A stretch of DNA of 64,000 nucleotides, taken from positions 11,264,214 to 11,328,213 of the forward strand of contig CM036188.1 in the NCBI GenBank assembly GCA_020631735.1. The letters are read 5' to 3'. Positions 36,544 to 49,080 of this stretch are shown piece by piece (position 1 is the stretch's first letter; every line of letters starts with the position of its first letter). A program made the position numbers and the translations under genes. The notes under the pieces were generated by a model, which worked only from the letters and a program-made list of their open reading frames with translations, did no database searches and was not told where the DNA came from. This stretch comes from Saccharum officinarum (taxonomy: Eukaryota; Streptophyta; Magnoliopsida; Poales; Poaceae).

Positions 36544-39221
36544 TGTAACACCCTAAAATTTTAGGATATTTAAAAATAGGTAAATATGATTTTTTATGCA
36601 ATTTTGTGAACATACAAACTTAGAATAATAATATTTTTTATTAACTTAAAATCAAATACAAGGGTAGGAATATGTTTATGCACTCATGCTGTTGCATTTG
36701 AATTTTTGTATTGAGTGGTTTGATTCAAATTTAAAAGAGGATTCAAAATCTTTTGGAAAATGCTGTGAAAAGAAAAAGAAAAGGAAATTTTTTCTCTTCT
36801 CTGCTTTCAGCCCAGCTCAGCCCAGTAGCCATCGATTGCTCGCGTCCGTTTCCCCATGCGCGGCCTGTTTCCTTCTTCCCCCCCCCGCGTCCCGCTTTGG
36901 GCCAAGCCCAGCGAGCGCCGCTGGCCCAGCTCGCGCGCCGCTTGCCTCTCTCTGCCATCGCTGACGCCGCGGGCCCATGTGTCAGGGTTTCCTTCTTCCT
37001 CCCCACGCCGGCGTCGGATTCCTTTCCTTGCTTCCACCGACTGAATCCATCTCCGAAATCTTCCTCCTTCCTTACTTATAGCGCCTCCGGGCTATAAAAC
37101 CAAGGCTGTCGCGCACAGCCGCCTCCAACCAATCTTTTTGTAGCATTAGTCGAGCTCCTGAGACGCCACCACAAGCTAGGAGCCCTATCTCGTCACCATC
37201 GTCTGTTTCTCCAAGCCGCACGCCTCTCTCGATTCCTCATCGGGGTCGTTTTTGCTCGTGGTGAGTTCGCCTTGGTATGCTCTACCCGCTGGTGTATTTC
37301 TTTCGCGAGGTAATGCTCTATAGCGTGAGATAGCTATCTCTGGCAATGGCGCCACCGTGGAACGCCGTCGGGCCACTGCTCCGGCCCGAGCGCCGCCGCC
37401 TGTTTTCCCCAATTCAATCTGAGCCGTCCGTTTTAAATCTAACGACCAAAATTAGAAGATACCGCTTCGCCTGTTTATTTTGCTAAAGAGTCCCTACGGT
37501 TTTGCGTAATATAACCCACAGTCCAAGGTGCATTCCCGCATCATGTTTTATTCTTTTGAAAACATATTTGGTCTCGGTAATTCAAGAATACGTTTTCTGA
37601 TATTTATAGTTTTGCCACTAATCTTGTTTTAGTCCTAAAATCTCTGTTTTAACTCCGATTTGACCTGTTCAAATTGCGTTAGGTTCATATTTGCGAGCTC
37701 TACATGTTAGTAGTACTATACAGTAGGTTTGTGACATTTTATTTTCGAGTTTGAATTAAAGTAATTATTTTTCTATAGGAAATCTTTGTAAATTCAAAAC
37801 TTCGTCGTTTTAGCTCCGTTTTTTGTGATCTTTGCGTCTATGTGATCCTAGCGAGTTGTAGATTCGTTTTAAAGACTTTTTATCTTATTTTATTACTATT
37901 GATGTACTATTCTAATTATAGTCTTGTTTGTCTATGCATGATTGTTTCTGGATGAATGTTGTTGCTATTGTTGATCAATTATAGACGGTGAGCAATTCGT
38001 TGGGGATCAGGAGTTTTTCTACGAGCAAGATCATCAGGACCAGTTTGAGCAAGGCAAGTATAGCATGGGATTATCCTTGTTGTCCTATTCATATTAAGCA
38101 AATAATATCATTATGCTATATTGCATGGAGTAGTATTGCTAGTGCTTAACATGAACTATGATCATATAATTTGACTAATGGAATATGCAATAAACATTAA
38201 AAGATGACTTTTTATTACTGTTTAAAGGGGACTAGAGCATGGGGTTATTTTTGGTGCTCTAGTTACTCTCTTTAAGGACTTATCTGTAAGCGAACATCCG
38301 GGACTTATAGTACAACTGTGAGGGCTATATGGCTCTGGCTTTAGTCATATGGAAGGACCTTTTCTAGCTTGTTAGTGGTAACCTTTTTTACGTAAGAATG
38401 GCTTGACGAATCGGTTATAGTGCGGCCTCTGTCCTCATGTGTATAGGCTGCGTGTTATTATGCCATTTAGAAGGGGGGCTCTACATCTGTTTGCCAAGTG
38501 AATCTAATAGCCCTAACTTGTTAGACGAACCTTCGAAAGACTTCATAGTGTTCCCCTACCTGCTCACCTTGGAAGTGTTTTGGGAGTAATTAACCCGGGC
38601 ATATGGGCGACATGACTCATAGTGAAAGTGTACAACCTCTGCAGAGTGTAAAACTGGTATATCAGCCGAGCTCATGGTCACGAGTGGCCTTGGACCCTTA
38701 TGGAATATTGGATCATTAATAATGAATATGTTTTTGCTATTCGTTATTCATTTCACATGGATCATATGTTTATTGTTTACATTGAGACATTTTGATATTA
38801 TTGACATGCTAAAATAATGCCAATTAAAAGCTACATGCTGATAAACCAATGTCATGCCTTTGAGCCTCATGAACCCCATGTTACACTTGTTGAGTACGAG
38901 ATGTACTTACGCTTGTTTATTTTTCTTACTTGGATAAAAATCCCAGATGGGTAACAGATGGTGCAAATAGTGACTACTACTCCTACTTTCCTGAGGATTA
39001 CTAGACTTGCAGTCAACCAGTCAATGTGCCTATGATTGGAGCTACCACGAGAGTTTTATATTTTTATTTCTACTACATTTGTGTAAAGACTATGTGCTAA
39101 TAATCGTGATGTAATAACATTTGTGATGATACTTCCTTTATAATTTGTTAACTTATGTGTGATTGATCTCTAGGCACACATAAGAGTATGCACTCCATTT
39201 GGTCGTTAAATGGGTGTGACA
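36544..39221 (+). repeat. 3' LTR of element C'
   Basis: 2,678 bp, TGTAACACCC … GGTGTGACA, followed by the target duplication ACTAC. TATAAAA at 37093-37099. It corresponds to the left-arm LTR at 15452-18135. Confidence 0.92.
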
Positions 39222-39226
39222 ACTAC

Positions 39227-40849
39227 CAATGATGAAATGAAAAGCAAAGGAGGAAGCAAGTAGTGGATCATTCAAAAATTCATCCTCCTCCTTCTTTATT
39301 AATTAAGGAGCACTATTTATAGGGTCTATTTACATCGAGAGGACCGTAATGCCCCCTACCAAACCTAGATGTCAAGAATATTCCCCTATTGTGGGCATTA
39401 CGGTCCACTTTGCTACAAAGTCCAAGCCAGATTTGATAACTCCTAAAATGAGGCTCCCTTCCACTTGTCCCTTTGCCAAGGCGTCTTCTCCATGACCTTC
39501 ACCCCGGATCACCTCGAACATAAGCTCTCTACTTCAATCCTTTTGCCATCGCCTGTTTCCGTATGTTCTTGGCGAAGGGTCTTCTTGGCATATCCACCGT
39601 GTGTCGTCTCTAGTTCTGTGCAAAATGAGAGGTTCCAAAGTATTCGGCCTAGTCCAGTGAGGCATGTGAAAGGGGGTCCCGAGCTAGGTGTATCAACACC
39701 CAATAGTGGCCCCTCATTAGAGAGTCTTGCGTTCATCAAGTGAGCTGATGAATTCTCCTTGCTTTTGATCTGAAGCACCCTTTTGTGCTTCAAGGTTTCA
39801 TGGAAATGCAACATGCATTTTTTGAATCATGGATCTGGCTTTAGATTAAAAGACCTAAACCCTGCAACCTTAGCACCACGTCTCCTCTTGTTATAAACAG
39901 TGTCATAATCTAATTGACCTCGCCAAGAAGGCTAATCCCTACAAGATAATCAAAGAACACAAGCAAGAACTCGAAAGAACACAACTCAATTGATGTGATA
40001 ATTGCATATGAATGATTAAGCACTTGAATGTGGGGTCTCACAAGCTGATGAAGATGATTGTTTGAAGACAAATTGATATAAAGCAAAACAAAAACTCTAA
40101 CTTAGGCGACAACTATTGAATATATAGTCTAAGGGGAGGCCAAGGATCCCCTATTCGCATCCCTAAGGAGTCATGACACATTGCAAGGTCCAATGGCCTA
40201 AATGATGGTGATGTAGCATTCTAACAGATTATGGACATCCACTTGTTTCAATGATTCCCTTTGATTATGAAAGAATTTTGATATGAAGCCAACACCATTG
40301 GTTAGGTTATCTTTTTATCTTTCTATGCATAGGTAGAACACAAAAATGGAGTTTGTATGGGTCCTGGGCATCCGTTTTAGTACAGACTGCTCCTAGAGTC
40401 CAAGATGGACTCGAACATAATATGCATATTGGGCCTCATCAGATATCTCCAGCCCATGTTGATGTTGAGGTGGACAACCAACTATGTATCCATGGCTCAT
40501 CTATCCATCTCCTCCCATATGCCTAGGAGCTCCTCTTCCGCTTCTACTCACAAGCTTATCACAGGGAATCAAGATCGAGCCCTATCTTTCAGGGTAACAA
40601 CATGAAAAATGTTGTCTAGGTTTCCCAGCAACCAAAGTCCTCTACAACCAAAGCCACTCCCACCATTACCATCGCTACATCTCCTCCTTCAAGAGGGCTA
40701 GGGTACACCATCATTTTCTAGGTTCTTATGAGACACAGGTCACTATATCCATACATGATATATTTCCATATCCATTGCTCCACCATTTCATAATTGTATG
40801 AGTGTTCTCTCCTTGGCTCTAATTATTCTACTAAGTATATGAGGGTTTT
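39227..40849. other. Unassigned spacer (right arm)
   Basis: Mirror of 13824-15446. No gene or transposon end recognised; open stretches at 39465-39814 overlap on both strands and lack motifs. Confidence 0.4.
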
Positions 40850-41160
40850 GATAGAACCACATATTTCCTTTGCAGTTAATAAGGTTTAATTTATCAACTC
40901 CAAGAATATGACATTGGGTAGCAATCAAGAGAATCATCAGATATTTAAAATGTACTATATAGATGAGACTAAAACTTAGTAAGTCCTCTTCAATCCTCAT
41001 TACTTGCTAGTGCATTTTCTGATGCTGATTAGAATGGATGTTTCGATGATCGTCGATGTACATGAGGGTATAATGTTGTCTTAAGGCCTAATCTTTTGTC
41101 ATGGAGTCCTAGGAGACATGCAAAAGTGTCGTTGTCTAGCACAAAATATAAAAGCACTAG
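40850..41160 (+). pseudogene. Ty1/copia RT/RNase H fragment (right arm)
   Basis: Same fragment as 13513-13823, in the opposite orientation. PHISFAVNKV, HWVAIKRIIRYLKCT, FSDAD…FDDR and GPNLLSWSPRRHAKVSLSS are recovered across stops and a frameshift. It is an old, non-functional remnant. Confidence 0.75.
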
Positions 41161-42336
41161 AAAATGCAACTACATAAACTACATGAAATGAAATATTTCT
41201 ATAGGAGTTTAGGGTTTAGGTCATGTACCTAAAGGAGCTAAATTATGGTTTGGTGGTATTCTAATAAGGAATTGTTAGAACTTGTAGCTTTGGAGGAATT
41301 TAAATTCTCTGATGACAAGTCCAAGAATCCTATAACACTAATGAAGTCATGGAGGATGTCTATAGAGGAGTTCATGTTGATGATGGTCGTGAAAGAGAAG
41401 TTTTTTAACCACCGAGATATACAAGATACTAGAGAGAGCCTCTACAAAGAGAAAAATTGCTAAAAGTCTCCTCAACAAGAAAAGTAGTTGCTTGTAGACT
41501 ATTTTCTCTACCACTAAGAGTGAGGAAATGATCAATTGTGAAAAGCTTAATCTCATTGTCCTTGCTAGATTTGATAACATATCTCTAGGTTGGTGTTAGA
41601 GGTCTAAGTCTAATTTGGCTCTTGGTGTCCCTTATTAATTAGATAACCTTATCTACATAAATCTGTATAATAGTCTTTAGGGTTTGTTAGGGTCAGGAGA
41701 TGCTGAGTTGTTATAACCTGTATAGTTGTTGTATTTAGTTGCATATCCTAGCCTGGCATCCCTAGATTGGTTCTATCTATTTGTAAAACCAACGTGAGGG
41801 AATCTTTCACATAGAGAAATCAACATGGAATCATCACAACCCACAACAAAGGGTGGCATTCTTGGACACTCAAATGTGCCTTTGGTTTTCTTCATACCCC
41901 TTGCCTAAATACCATGATCAAGATGCACAAGTGAGCAATTATACTTAACATTTTTTCCGTCTATTTGTAGGATCAAACTTGAGATTCAAGAAGAAGGAAA
42001 AGAATGCTTACACTCAGGAGTGCCATTAATACTACTGGTGATTAATCCTGACACATACCATACACGTCAAGCTTGCACTATCTATTTTATGGTTCCATCA
42101 TGGGTGTTATTTATTCAATGATAACAAGTTAACAAGATTCCTAAGAGATTCCTTAGGTAAGAATACAAGAATTGCAACATATCAACAATTGCACCTTCAA
42201 TAAATCAATACATTGCCTTGAGGACTAGGACGCTGGACAAAGATTGTTAAGAGATGGCAATTGTGGTTATAAAGATAAAACATATATAAGTATCAGCCAA
42301 TTAGAATAAAAAATTGTAATGCTACACCTTGATGTG
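41161..42336. other. Unassigned spacer (right arm)
   Basis: Mirror of 12337-13512. It contains the 72-residue unassigned frame at 41245-41463. No other feature is seen. Confidence 0.4.
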
Positions 42337-42510
42337 ATGGCTCTCATGACTTGGGTCTCAACCAACTCATATATTGGTCTCCCTCCTTAGGATTTGCTGA
42401 CCTCACTGGTGGTGAAGAGGGGAGAATTGTCATATTCATATGTCTAATAGCTATGCTAGTCTTAGTGTCCAAATCATCTCTTCTTTGTGAGTTTTCCTTC
42501 CATGGTAAAG
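42337..42510 (+). pseudogene. Decayed small gene copy 2 (right arm), interrupted by element E
   Basis: ATG at 42337-42339 is preceded by a TATA-like string (CATATATAAG, about 42282-42291). That frame stops after 17 codons; a second frame carries DLTGGEEGRIVIFICLIAML. Element E and its target duplication begin at 42511, removing the 3' part by about 6.1 kb. In the left arm the same sequence is uninterrupted. Confidence 0.45.
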
Positions 42511-42515
42511 ACGTG

Positions 42516-43637
42516 TGTAACACCCTAAAATTTGCATTTATCCAAAATAGTTAAAATGATTTATATAAGCATTTTTGTGAGCATTTTTACCTAGGTAATA
42601 ATAATAATTTTTTTTATGAAAAATTTAAAAAAACAAATATAAGGATAGAAACATGTTCATGCATCCATGCCGCTGCATTGTATTTTTGTGATGAGTGGTT
42701 TTGATAAAAATTCTTGAAAGGATTTGAAAATCAATTGGAAATGTGATTTGAAAATCAAATTTGAAAAAGGAAAATGAAATAAACTTTTCCCGCTTTCATT
42801 TCTCCGTTTTCGGCCCGTTGGCCCAACTCCCGCAGCTGCCCTTCTCTCGCCCGCGCTTTCCTTCTTAGGCCGCGGCCCAGCCCACCTCGCCAGCAACCGT
42901 TGCCCCCTCTCCTCTCCCGCGGTCACTGACCGTCCGGGCCCGCATGTCGGCGCTTTCTCCTTCCCCAACCTCCCCCGCGCCTCGCTCGGACGCTGCAACC
43001 GCCATGACCGCCGCGCCCACGAACGGAGATCGTGGGAGCGTCCTTCCCCCCCCGCGCCCGGCCTTATAAGGGAGCCGCAAACCCCTTCGCCTCTCTCCCG
43101 GCTGCATCCCCGCTCCATTCCCCCCCTCATTTGAGCCCCCGAAGCCGCAGCAACGTCGCCGGAGAACCGTCCGCTCCTCCACATCGCCATCATCTCTGAG
43201 CCGCCCTCGTCTTCGTTTTGCCGCTCGGTGAGCTTCGCCGCGTTCCCCTCTTTCTCCCCGTCCCTCTCCCGTGGCGATTTGTGGCCTCTAGGGCCGGCTT
43301 ACGCGAGCTCCGACGAGCCCCTCCGGGCCGGCCATGGCGGGTGCCCCTCGGGCCTTCCCCCGGCCGTGTTTGTGGCAAAAATGGAACCCCTATCCCCTCC
43401 GCATTCTCCCTGTGAGGTTTGTTTGGAGAATGGGGCTCTATAGCACCCAATCCCGCTGCTCCGATGAGCTCACCACCGTCGGCTATGGCGGGTACGCCGT
43501 GCGGGTGACCCCGTGCCCGCGTTCTGTCCCGGGACGCGTTCGCCATCCTTCCCTCCTCGCTCCGGTCCGTTTATTTTTGAAAATGGTGCCCTATAGCGCC
43601 CGGGCGAGCAACTCCAGTGAGCTTCCGGTCGCCGGCA
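42516..43637 (+). repeat. 5' LTR of E, 3'-truncated
   Basis: Matches 45538-46659 with no difference that I noticed, then breaks after GCCGGCA and joins directly to GTATCAAAGC, a primer-binding-site-like string. The missing part would include the hairpin and U5 region. A TATA box (CTTATAAG) is at about 43063-43070. Open GC-rich frames here are duplicated with the LTR and are not genes. Confidence 0.9.
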
Positions 43638-45537
43638 GTATCAAAGCAATGCTGACTGTAGGACACAAGCCTAGTTAGCAATTGGTCGTCTTAAGGTTTA
43701 GGAATTGCTATAAGACCCTTGTTCTATAAACCTTGATATTTCCTCCTCTATTATTTCCTTATCCTTGATATTCATCTCCTCCTTGATACTTGTTTAAGCC
43801 TTTGTTCTAATCTTCACTCCTTGCTTTGATATGCTCTTAGAATCTTGTCTCTTACCATCTTCCTGCGATATCGGAAGCGGAGCTTTAGGATATTTGCCCT
43901 TAATATGAATAGAACGATAGTATCGCAAGCTCAGTCAATGATTGAAGTATGCACCTTAATTGCTTGTTGAATTGTCATTATGCATGTGCTGGTTTTGGAT
44001 CTTTGTAATGATTGTAATGATCTTGTGGGGATTGTCCACAATTTCATTTAGTCTATAGGCCTAAGGCATAAGGATTAATGAAATAAATATGCGGGTTTTG
44101 GTTTTCTCCTGTTTTATCCATCCTGTTTTCCAGAGCAGTCTGTGTTCATCATGATATATCTCCAGATCTGGACATCCAAAAGTTATGAAACTTTTATAGA
44201 TAAAAGAAGACTCTTGTATGTTTCATCTGCCACTGGAATCACTTCTATAGCTGTTTTGGTTTGGGAGTTATGGAAATCACAAGACGATATAGTTGTGCTG
44301 TCTGAAACCTGGAGTAGTTTTGTAGTGCATAGTTTTTGACCAAATTATGTTTGGAATCAGGAAAAGCGTTCTATACAAAAGTTGTAGAGGATTTCAACAG
44401 CTTTCCAACAGTATAAACTACAACTTCATTGGATTAACAGAATAGGAGTTACAGCTGTTTTCCTGCGCTGCTGTTTTTCTACTCATAAGGAATTTCAGAC
44501 TTCTTGTTCTTACTTATACACATGAGTTTCCATGGGATATCAGAAGGTCATTATGATGGTTAACTCACTTGGAAGAAGATGCAAGCTACCCTTTGTTGTC
44601 CCCTAGTTGATCTCTCTTAAGGGGGTAGCCGAGTAAAGAAGTGACAAGATGAAGGTTTCTTACATTCAAGTACTCTACCTGAAAGAATTAGTTACCCCTA
44701 GGGTTGAGAAGTCACCATCAAGCACAGTTGGGTGTTTGAACTTCACCATACCCAAGACAAGTCAGCAACAATGACAAGGCAAGGAGATATGGTTCATCTA
44801 CAGTTGGTTCTATGGAGACTCGGAAGATTCGTTGCGACATCAATTATGGCAATAAATTTTTGATTCAAGGAAGATCTCTACTTGGATAAGTTATCTCAAA
44901 TGGTGGAATTATGGGAAACTTAAGAAAGCTAATGATGTGTTGAGTTGGAACCCACCAAAGGATGCGAGATGTGAGTGAGATTTAAAGTTTTCCTAGGAAT
45001 AGAAGATATCGTCAGAGGTTCATTGGAGGCATTATAATCTTGGATATAAGGGTGACATCCACAAGGATCGTAAGAATCTAAAGGATATCTTCGCTAAGTT
45101 GGTTTTGATCTTATGAAATCATCGATGAATTAGAGCGATCAAGGATTATGACATGGAAGTGTGTTATCGTCTGGAGAAGCAAAAGTTGTTGTTGATGCTC
45201 CTAGCATAAAGAGTGAGCTAGGGAGGTTCGGTCAACACCTAGGGTTGAGTTGTGTGAGAAACTTGAGTGGTGTCACCTACACTACAAAGTTGGTAATTAA
45301 TAGTGATCACCTTGGAACAAAAGGAATTGCAAAGGTCAATTGGAGGAATGGCATAAAGGGCTAAGGAATTGTGCTTAAGAGTTGATCAAGCAATTAGGAG
45401 CAAGGTTGTAACAACGTGCAAGCTACAACATGATCGTTATGAGAAAATGAAGAAGATCCAAAGGCAGAGCATGTACATCTCTTTGATCACCGTCTTCCGA
45501 ATCTCGAGGACGAGATTCCTCTTAAGGGGGGTAGAAT
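43638..45537 (+). pseudogene. Interior of E: scrambled gypsy pol remnants
   Basis: 43638-43647 (GTATCAAAGC) resembles a damaged initiator-tRNA-Met primer-binding site. About 44100-44500 resembles the conserved pre-gag spacer of A and C. About 44595-44635 resembles the protease-region string encoding LPISLILRG in C. About 45055-45215 resembles the RNase H coding sequence for [10 protein letters not shown] and [15 protein letters not shown]. Everything normally between protease and RNase H, including the reverse transcriptase core, is missing. There is no usable frame. The same shortened order recurs at 63719-64000. Confidence 0.65.
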
Positions 45538-48500
45538 TGTAACACCCTAAAATTTGCATTTATCCAAAATAGTTAAAATGATTTATATAAGCATTTTTGT
45601 GAGCATTTTTACCTAGGTAATAATAATAATTTTTTTTATGAAAAATTTAAAAAAACAAATATAAGGATAGAAACATGTTCATGCATCCATGCCGCTGCAT
45701 TGTATTTTTGTGATGAGTGGTTTTGATAAAAATTCTTGAAAGGATTTGAAAATCAATTGGAAATGTGATTTGAAAATCAAATTTGAAAAAGGAAAATGAA
45801 ATAAACTTTTCCCGCTTTCATTTCTCCGTTTTCGGCCCGTTGGCCCAACTCCCGCAGCTGCCCTTCTCTCGCCCGCGCTTTCCTTCTTAGGCCGCGGCCC
45901 AGCCCACCTCGCCAGCAACCGTTGCCCCCTCTCCTCTCCCGCGGTCACTGACCGTCCGGGCCCGCATGTCGGCGCTTTCTCCTTCCCCAACCTCCCCCGC
46001 GCCTCGCTCGGACGCTGCAACCGCCATGACCGCCGCGCCCACGAACGGAGATCGTGGGAGCGTCCTTCCCCCCCCGCGCCCGGCCTTATAAGGGAGCCGC
46101 AAACCCCTTCGCCTCTCTCCCGGCTGCATCCCCGCTCCATTCCCCCCCTCATTTGAGCCCCCGAAGCCGCAGCAACGTCGCCGGAGAACCGTCCGCTCCT
46201 CCACATCGCCATCATCTCTGAGCCGCCCTCGTCTTCGTTTTGCCGCTCGGTGAGCTTCGCCGCGTTCCCCTCTTTCTCCCCGTCCCTCTCCCGTGGCGAT
46301 TTGTGGCCTCTAGGGCCGGCTTACGCGAGCTCCGACGAGCCCCTCCGGGCCGGCCATGGCGGGTGCCCCTCGGGCCTTCCCCCGGCCGTGTTTGTGGCAA
46401 AAATGGAACCCCTATCCCCTCCGCATTCTCCCTGTGAGGTTTGTTTGGAGAATGGGGCTCTATAGCACCCAATCCCGCTGCTCCGATGAGCTCACCACCG
46501 TCGGCTATGGCGGGTACGCCGTGCGGGTGACCCCGTGCCCGCGTTCTGTCCCGGGACGCGTTCGCCATCCTTCCCTCCTCGCTCCGGTCCGTTTATTTTT
46601 GAAAATGGTGCCCTATAGCGCCCGGGCGAGCAACTCCAGTGAGCTTCCGGTCGCCGGCAATGGCGGCGCCGCCGCGATCTTCCTCGGCTCCGGCGGCCGG
46701 CCCTCCCTCTCCCTCCCCCTTTTCTTTCTTATCCGTTCATCACAAGATCGACGGCCGTCGGTAGCCGATACCCCTTCGGGGCAAACTTTGCTAAAGAGAC
46801 CCCGTGCTTTTCATTATTTAACCCGCAGTCCTCAGTTAAAATGAATTTCCTGATTTTCGATTTATTTTAAATCCAAAAATAGTTTGATCTATTTACAGAT
46901 TTGCCACTACAGTAAAACGCTTATAAAATCGTCGTTTTAGCTCCGATTCGACCCGTTCAACTTGCGTTAGATTCGTAATTTCATAATCTACGCAATAGTG
47001 CTACTGTTAGACCTGTTAATAGCTTTTGAATTTCTCAAATAAATCTAGTTAATAGCTAGCTTCTGGAATAGTAAATGTCTCGTAACTTTTGCGTTGTAGC
47101 TCCGATTTTCGTGCAATTCGCGTCAATGTGATCGTAGCGAGACGTAGATGATTTTGGTAAACATTTTATTCAGATTTATTTATTGTTGGTGTACTGTCCT
47201 AATAGTAGCCATGTTTTGCTTGTATGTCTGCTCCGAATTGCGTGTTGTACTTCGTGTCGTTCGAGTTCAGACGGTGAGGAGTACGTCGGAAATCCGGACG
47301 CGTGCGAGGAGCAGCAGGACCAGCATCAGTTCGTGAACCAAGGCAAGTATAGCATGGGCCTACCTTGATTCCTATTCATTATATAATCTACTCATTATGC
47401 ATGTGTCTAATATTGCTCGACTATAAGGACATCCTAGCCATTGATGACTTATACCTTGATGCCTATGGGTTTTATTGCATATGGGTAGAATGCTAGTGCT
47501 CTATTCAAACATGATCAATACTATGATTAATGGAACAAACGGATAAACATGATGGTAATAATTGAACCATAGGGTGATGGTGCAAATGATGTCGATCATG
47601 TTGCCCTAAACTCTCCGTAAGGACTTATCTGTAGGGCAAAAGCTGGGACATACAGTGCAACCGTGAGAGTTATATGGCTCTGACTTTAGCTCAGTAATAG
47701 GATCTTTTCTAGCTTGTTAGAGGTTACCCGAAAGGGCGCAAGAGGGGCTTGCCACTTTGGGTATAGAACTGCCTCTGTTCTTGTGTGTATAGCCTGCGGG
47801 AATTGTGCCACAGAAAGGCGGGTTCTCTATATCTGCCTGCCGAGGAAACCTCGCGGCCCTAACTTGTTAGACGAGACCTATGGAAGGCTTCATAGTGTAC
47901 CCTGCCCGCTCACCTTGGAAGTGTTATGGGAGTAATTAACCCGGGCATATGGGCAACACGACTCACGGGTAAAGATGCACAACCTCTGCAGAGTGTTAAA
48001 ACTGTTATAACAGCCGTGCTCACGGTCACGAGCAGCCCGGAAAACTCACAGAATAACTGGTTACTTATGATGTTGTTGTTCATGGTGAACTATGATGGTA
48101 TTATGATAATGATGACGATGATGATGATATAATGTTGATCAATAACTCTATTAATTCTAGTATGTGATCATGTGGGTTAATTTGGGAGTCTAAGCATAAG
48201 TTGATGTTAACCAATGATAAAATGCTGACTTACTAAAATGCTAAATGCAGTAAACCGTGTCTGCCTTTTGAGCCTCATGAATCCTCATGTTATGCTTGTG
48301 GAGTACGAAATGTACTCACGCTTGTTTATTTTCTATTTTGGATAAAAATCCCGGATGGGTACCAGATTTCTAAAAATTGGAGCAGACAGGCTTGTGATCA
48401 ACCAGTCAGTTGTCCCTGTGGAGTGGAGTCTTAACCTGAAGACCGGAGTTGTCTTTCCGCTGTTTGCTATCTAAGGTTATATCTTTTACAATAAGTACGT

Positions 48501-48616
48501 TATATATTAAGCATTGTCATTTGGTATTACCTTTATTTGTAGCTATATGTGAGATTTGACTTCCTGGGCTCACATATGGTGTGTATCTGGTTTTGTTCTT
48601 AAAACCGGGTGCTACA
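45538..48616 (+). repeat. 3' LTR of E, full length
   Basis: 3,079 bp from TGTAACACCC to GGTGCTACA. Order: TATA box at about 46085-46092, GC-rich block to about 46760, AT-rich part with AGCTCCGATTCG-type motifs (about 46940 and 47100), a hairpin region 47571-47607, and a short GATGAT-rich microsatellite at about 48095-48130. Confidence 0.92.
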
Positions 48617-48899
48617 ACGTGGCAAATGTTTAGGTTTCCAAATTTCTAGCTAGGTAATGATATTTGCATACTAGCTAGGAAGATATGTCTTTGTCTAACT
48701 ATGTTGGATATTTTTATTCCTTTATTTGCATCGGCGGATTTTATGCTGCCTTTGTTAATGTTGGGTCCTTTGCTAAGAGGACATCAATATAGGCACAAAT
48801 TGATAAAACGTAACGGTCATTGCCGTTACAAAGATGTGACCTATATATAAGAATCGACCTATGCCAAGAACCAATGTCTTTGTTCCACTCCTTAACGCG

Positions 48900-49080
48900 A
48901 TGGCTCTCGTGACTCAGGTCCTAGCTACCTGACATTAGTCTTTGTTCTTCCTCTAGATCCAGTGACCTCCCCAGCGATAGGGAGGGATGGGAACTCGCCA
49001 TATTCATCATCGATCTACAGAGCATCTCCAATAATTCTACTTTAAGAGGTTCCTCTCCATGGGTATTACAACTTGGCGGA
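48900..49080 (+). pseudogene. Decayed small gene copy 1 (right arm)
   Basis: TATA-like TATATATA at 48842-48849, then ATG at 48900-48902 (MALVTQVLAT, then stop). A second frame carries DLPSDREGWELAIFI. It pairs with copy 2 at 42337 and is the mirror of 11700-11879. The function is unknown. Confidence 0.45.

Larger units (their letters stand above)
27632..39221 (+). mobile_element. Element C': structurally complete Ty3/gypsy retrotransposon
   Basis: 11,590 bp with both LTRs, primer-binding site, upstream ORF, gag-pol and polypurine tract, flanked by perfect 5-bp target duplications ACTAC (27627-27631 and 39222-39226). Domain order PR-RT-RH-INT with a C-terminal chromodomain region places it in the chromovirus group. 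Its two LTRs (2,705 and 2,678 bp) differ by scattered substitutions and by an indel of about 50 bp near 29211-29270, so it is not a recent insertion. The coding region is dead. The left arm holds the same insertion at the same target site. Confidence 0.93.
42516..48616 (+). mobile_element. Element E: non-autonomous Ty3/gypsy-type LTR element
   Basis: 6,101 bp, starting TGTAACACCC and ending GGTGCTACA, flanked by perfect ACGTG duplications (42511-42515 and 48617-48621). The left arm has the single, empty ACGTG/CACGT site at 12158-12162. The 5' LTR has lost its last 1,957 bp, which leaves 1,122 bp. The 1.9-kb interior has no protein-length ORF, only decayed traces of protease and RNase H. It ends with the family polypurine tract CTTAAGGGGGG. 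The element could have moved only with proteins supplied by relatives. Confidence 0.93.

Noticed and set aside
42657..43193. GC-rich 178-residue frame (minus) duplicated at 45679-46215
   Set aside because: It lies wholly inside the LTRs of element E, is antisense to the element, and its duplication is explained by the LTR pair. The Arg/Gly-rich composition reflects GC content.
48095..48130. Short GATGAT-type microsatellite
   Set aside because: Small simple repeat inside the E LTR; not unusual by itself.
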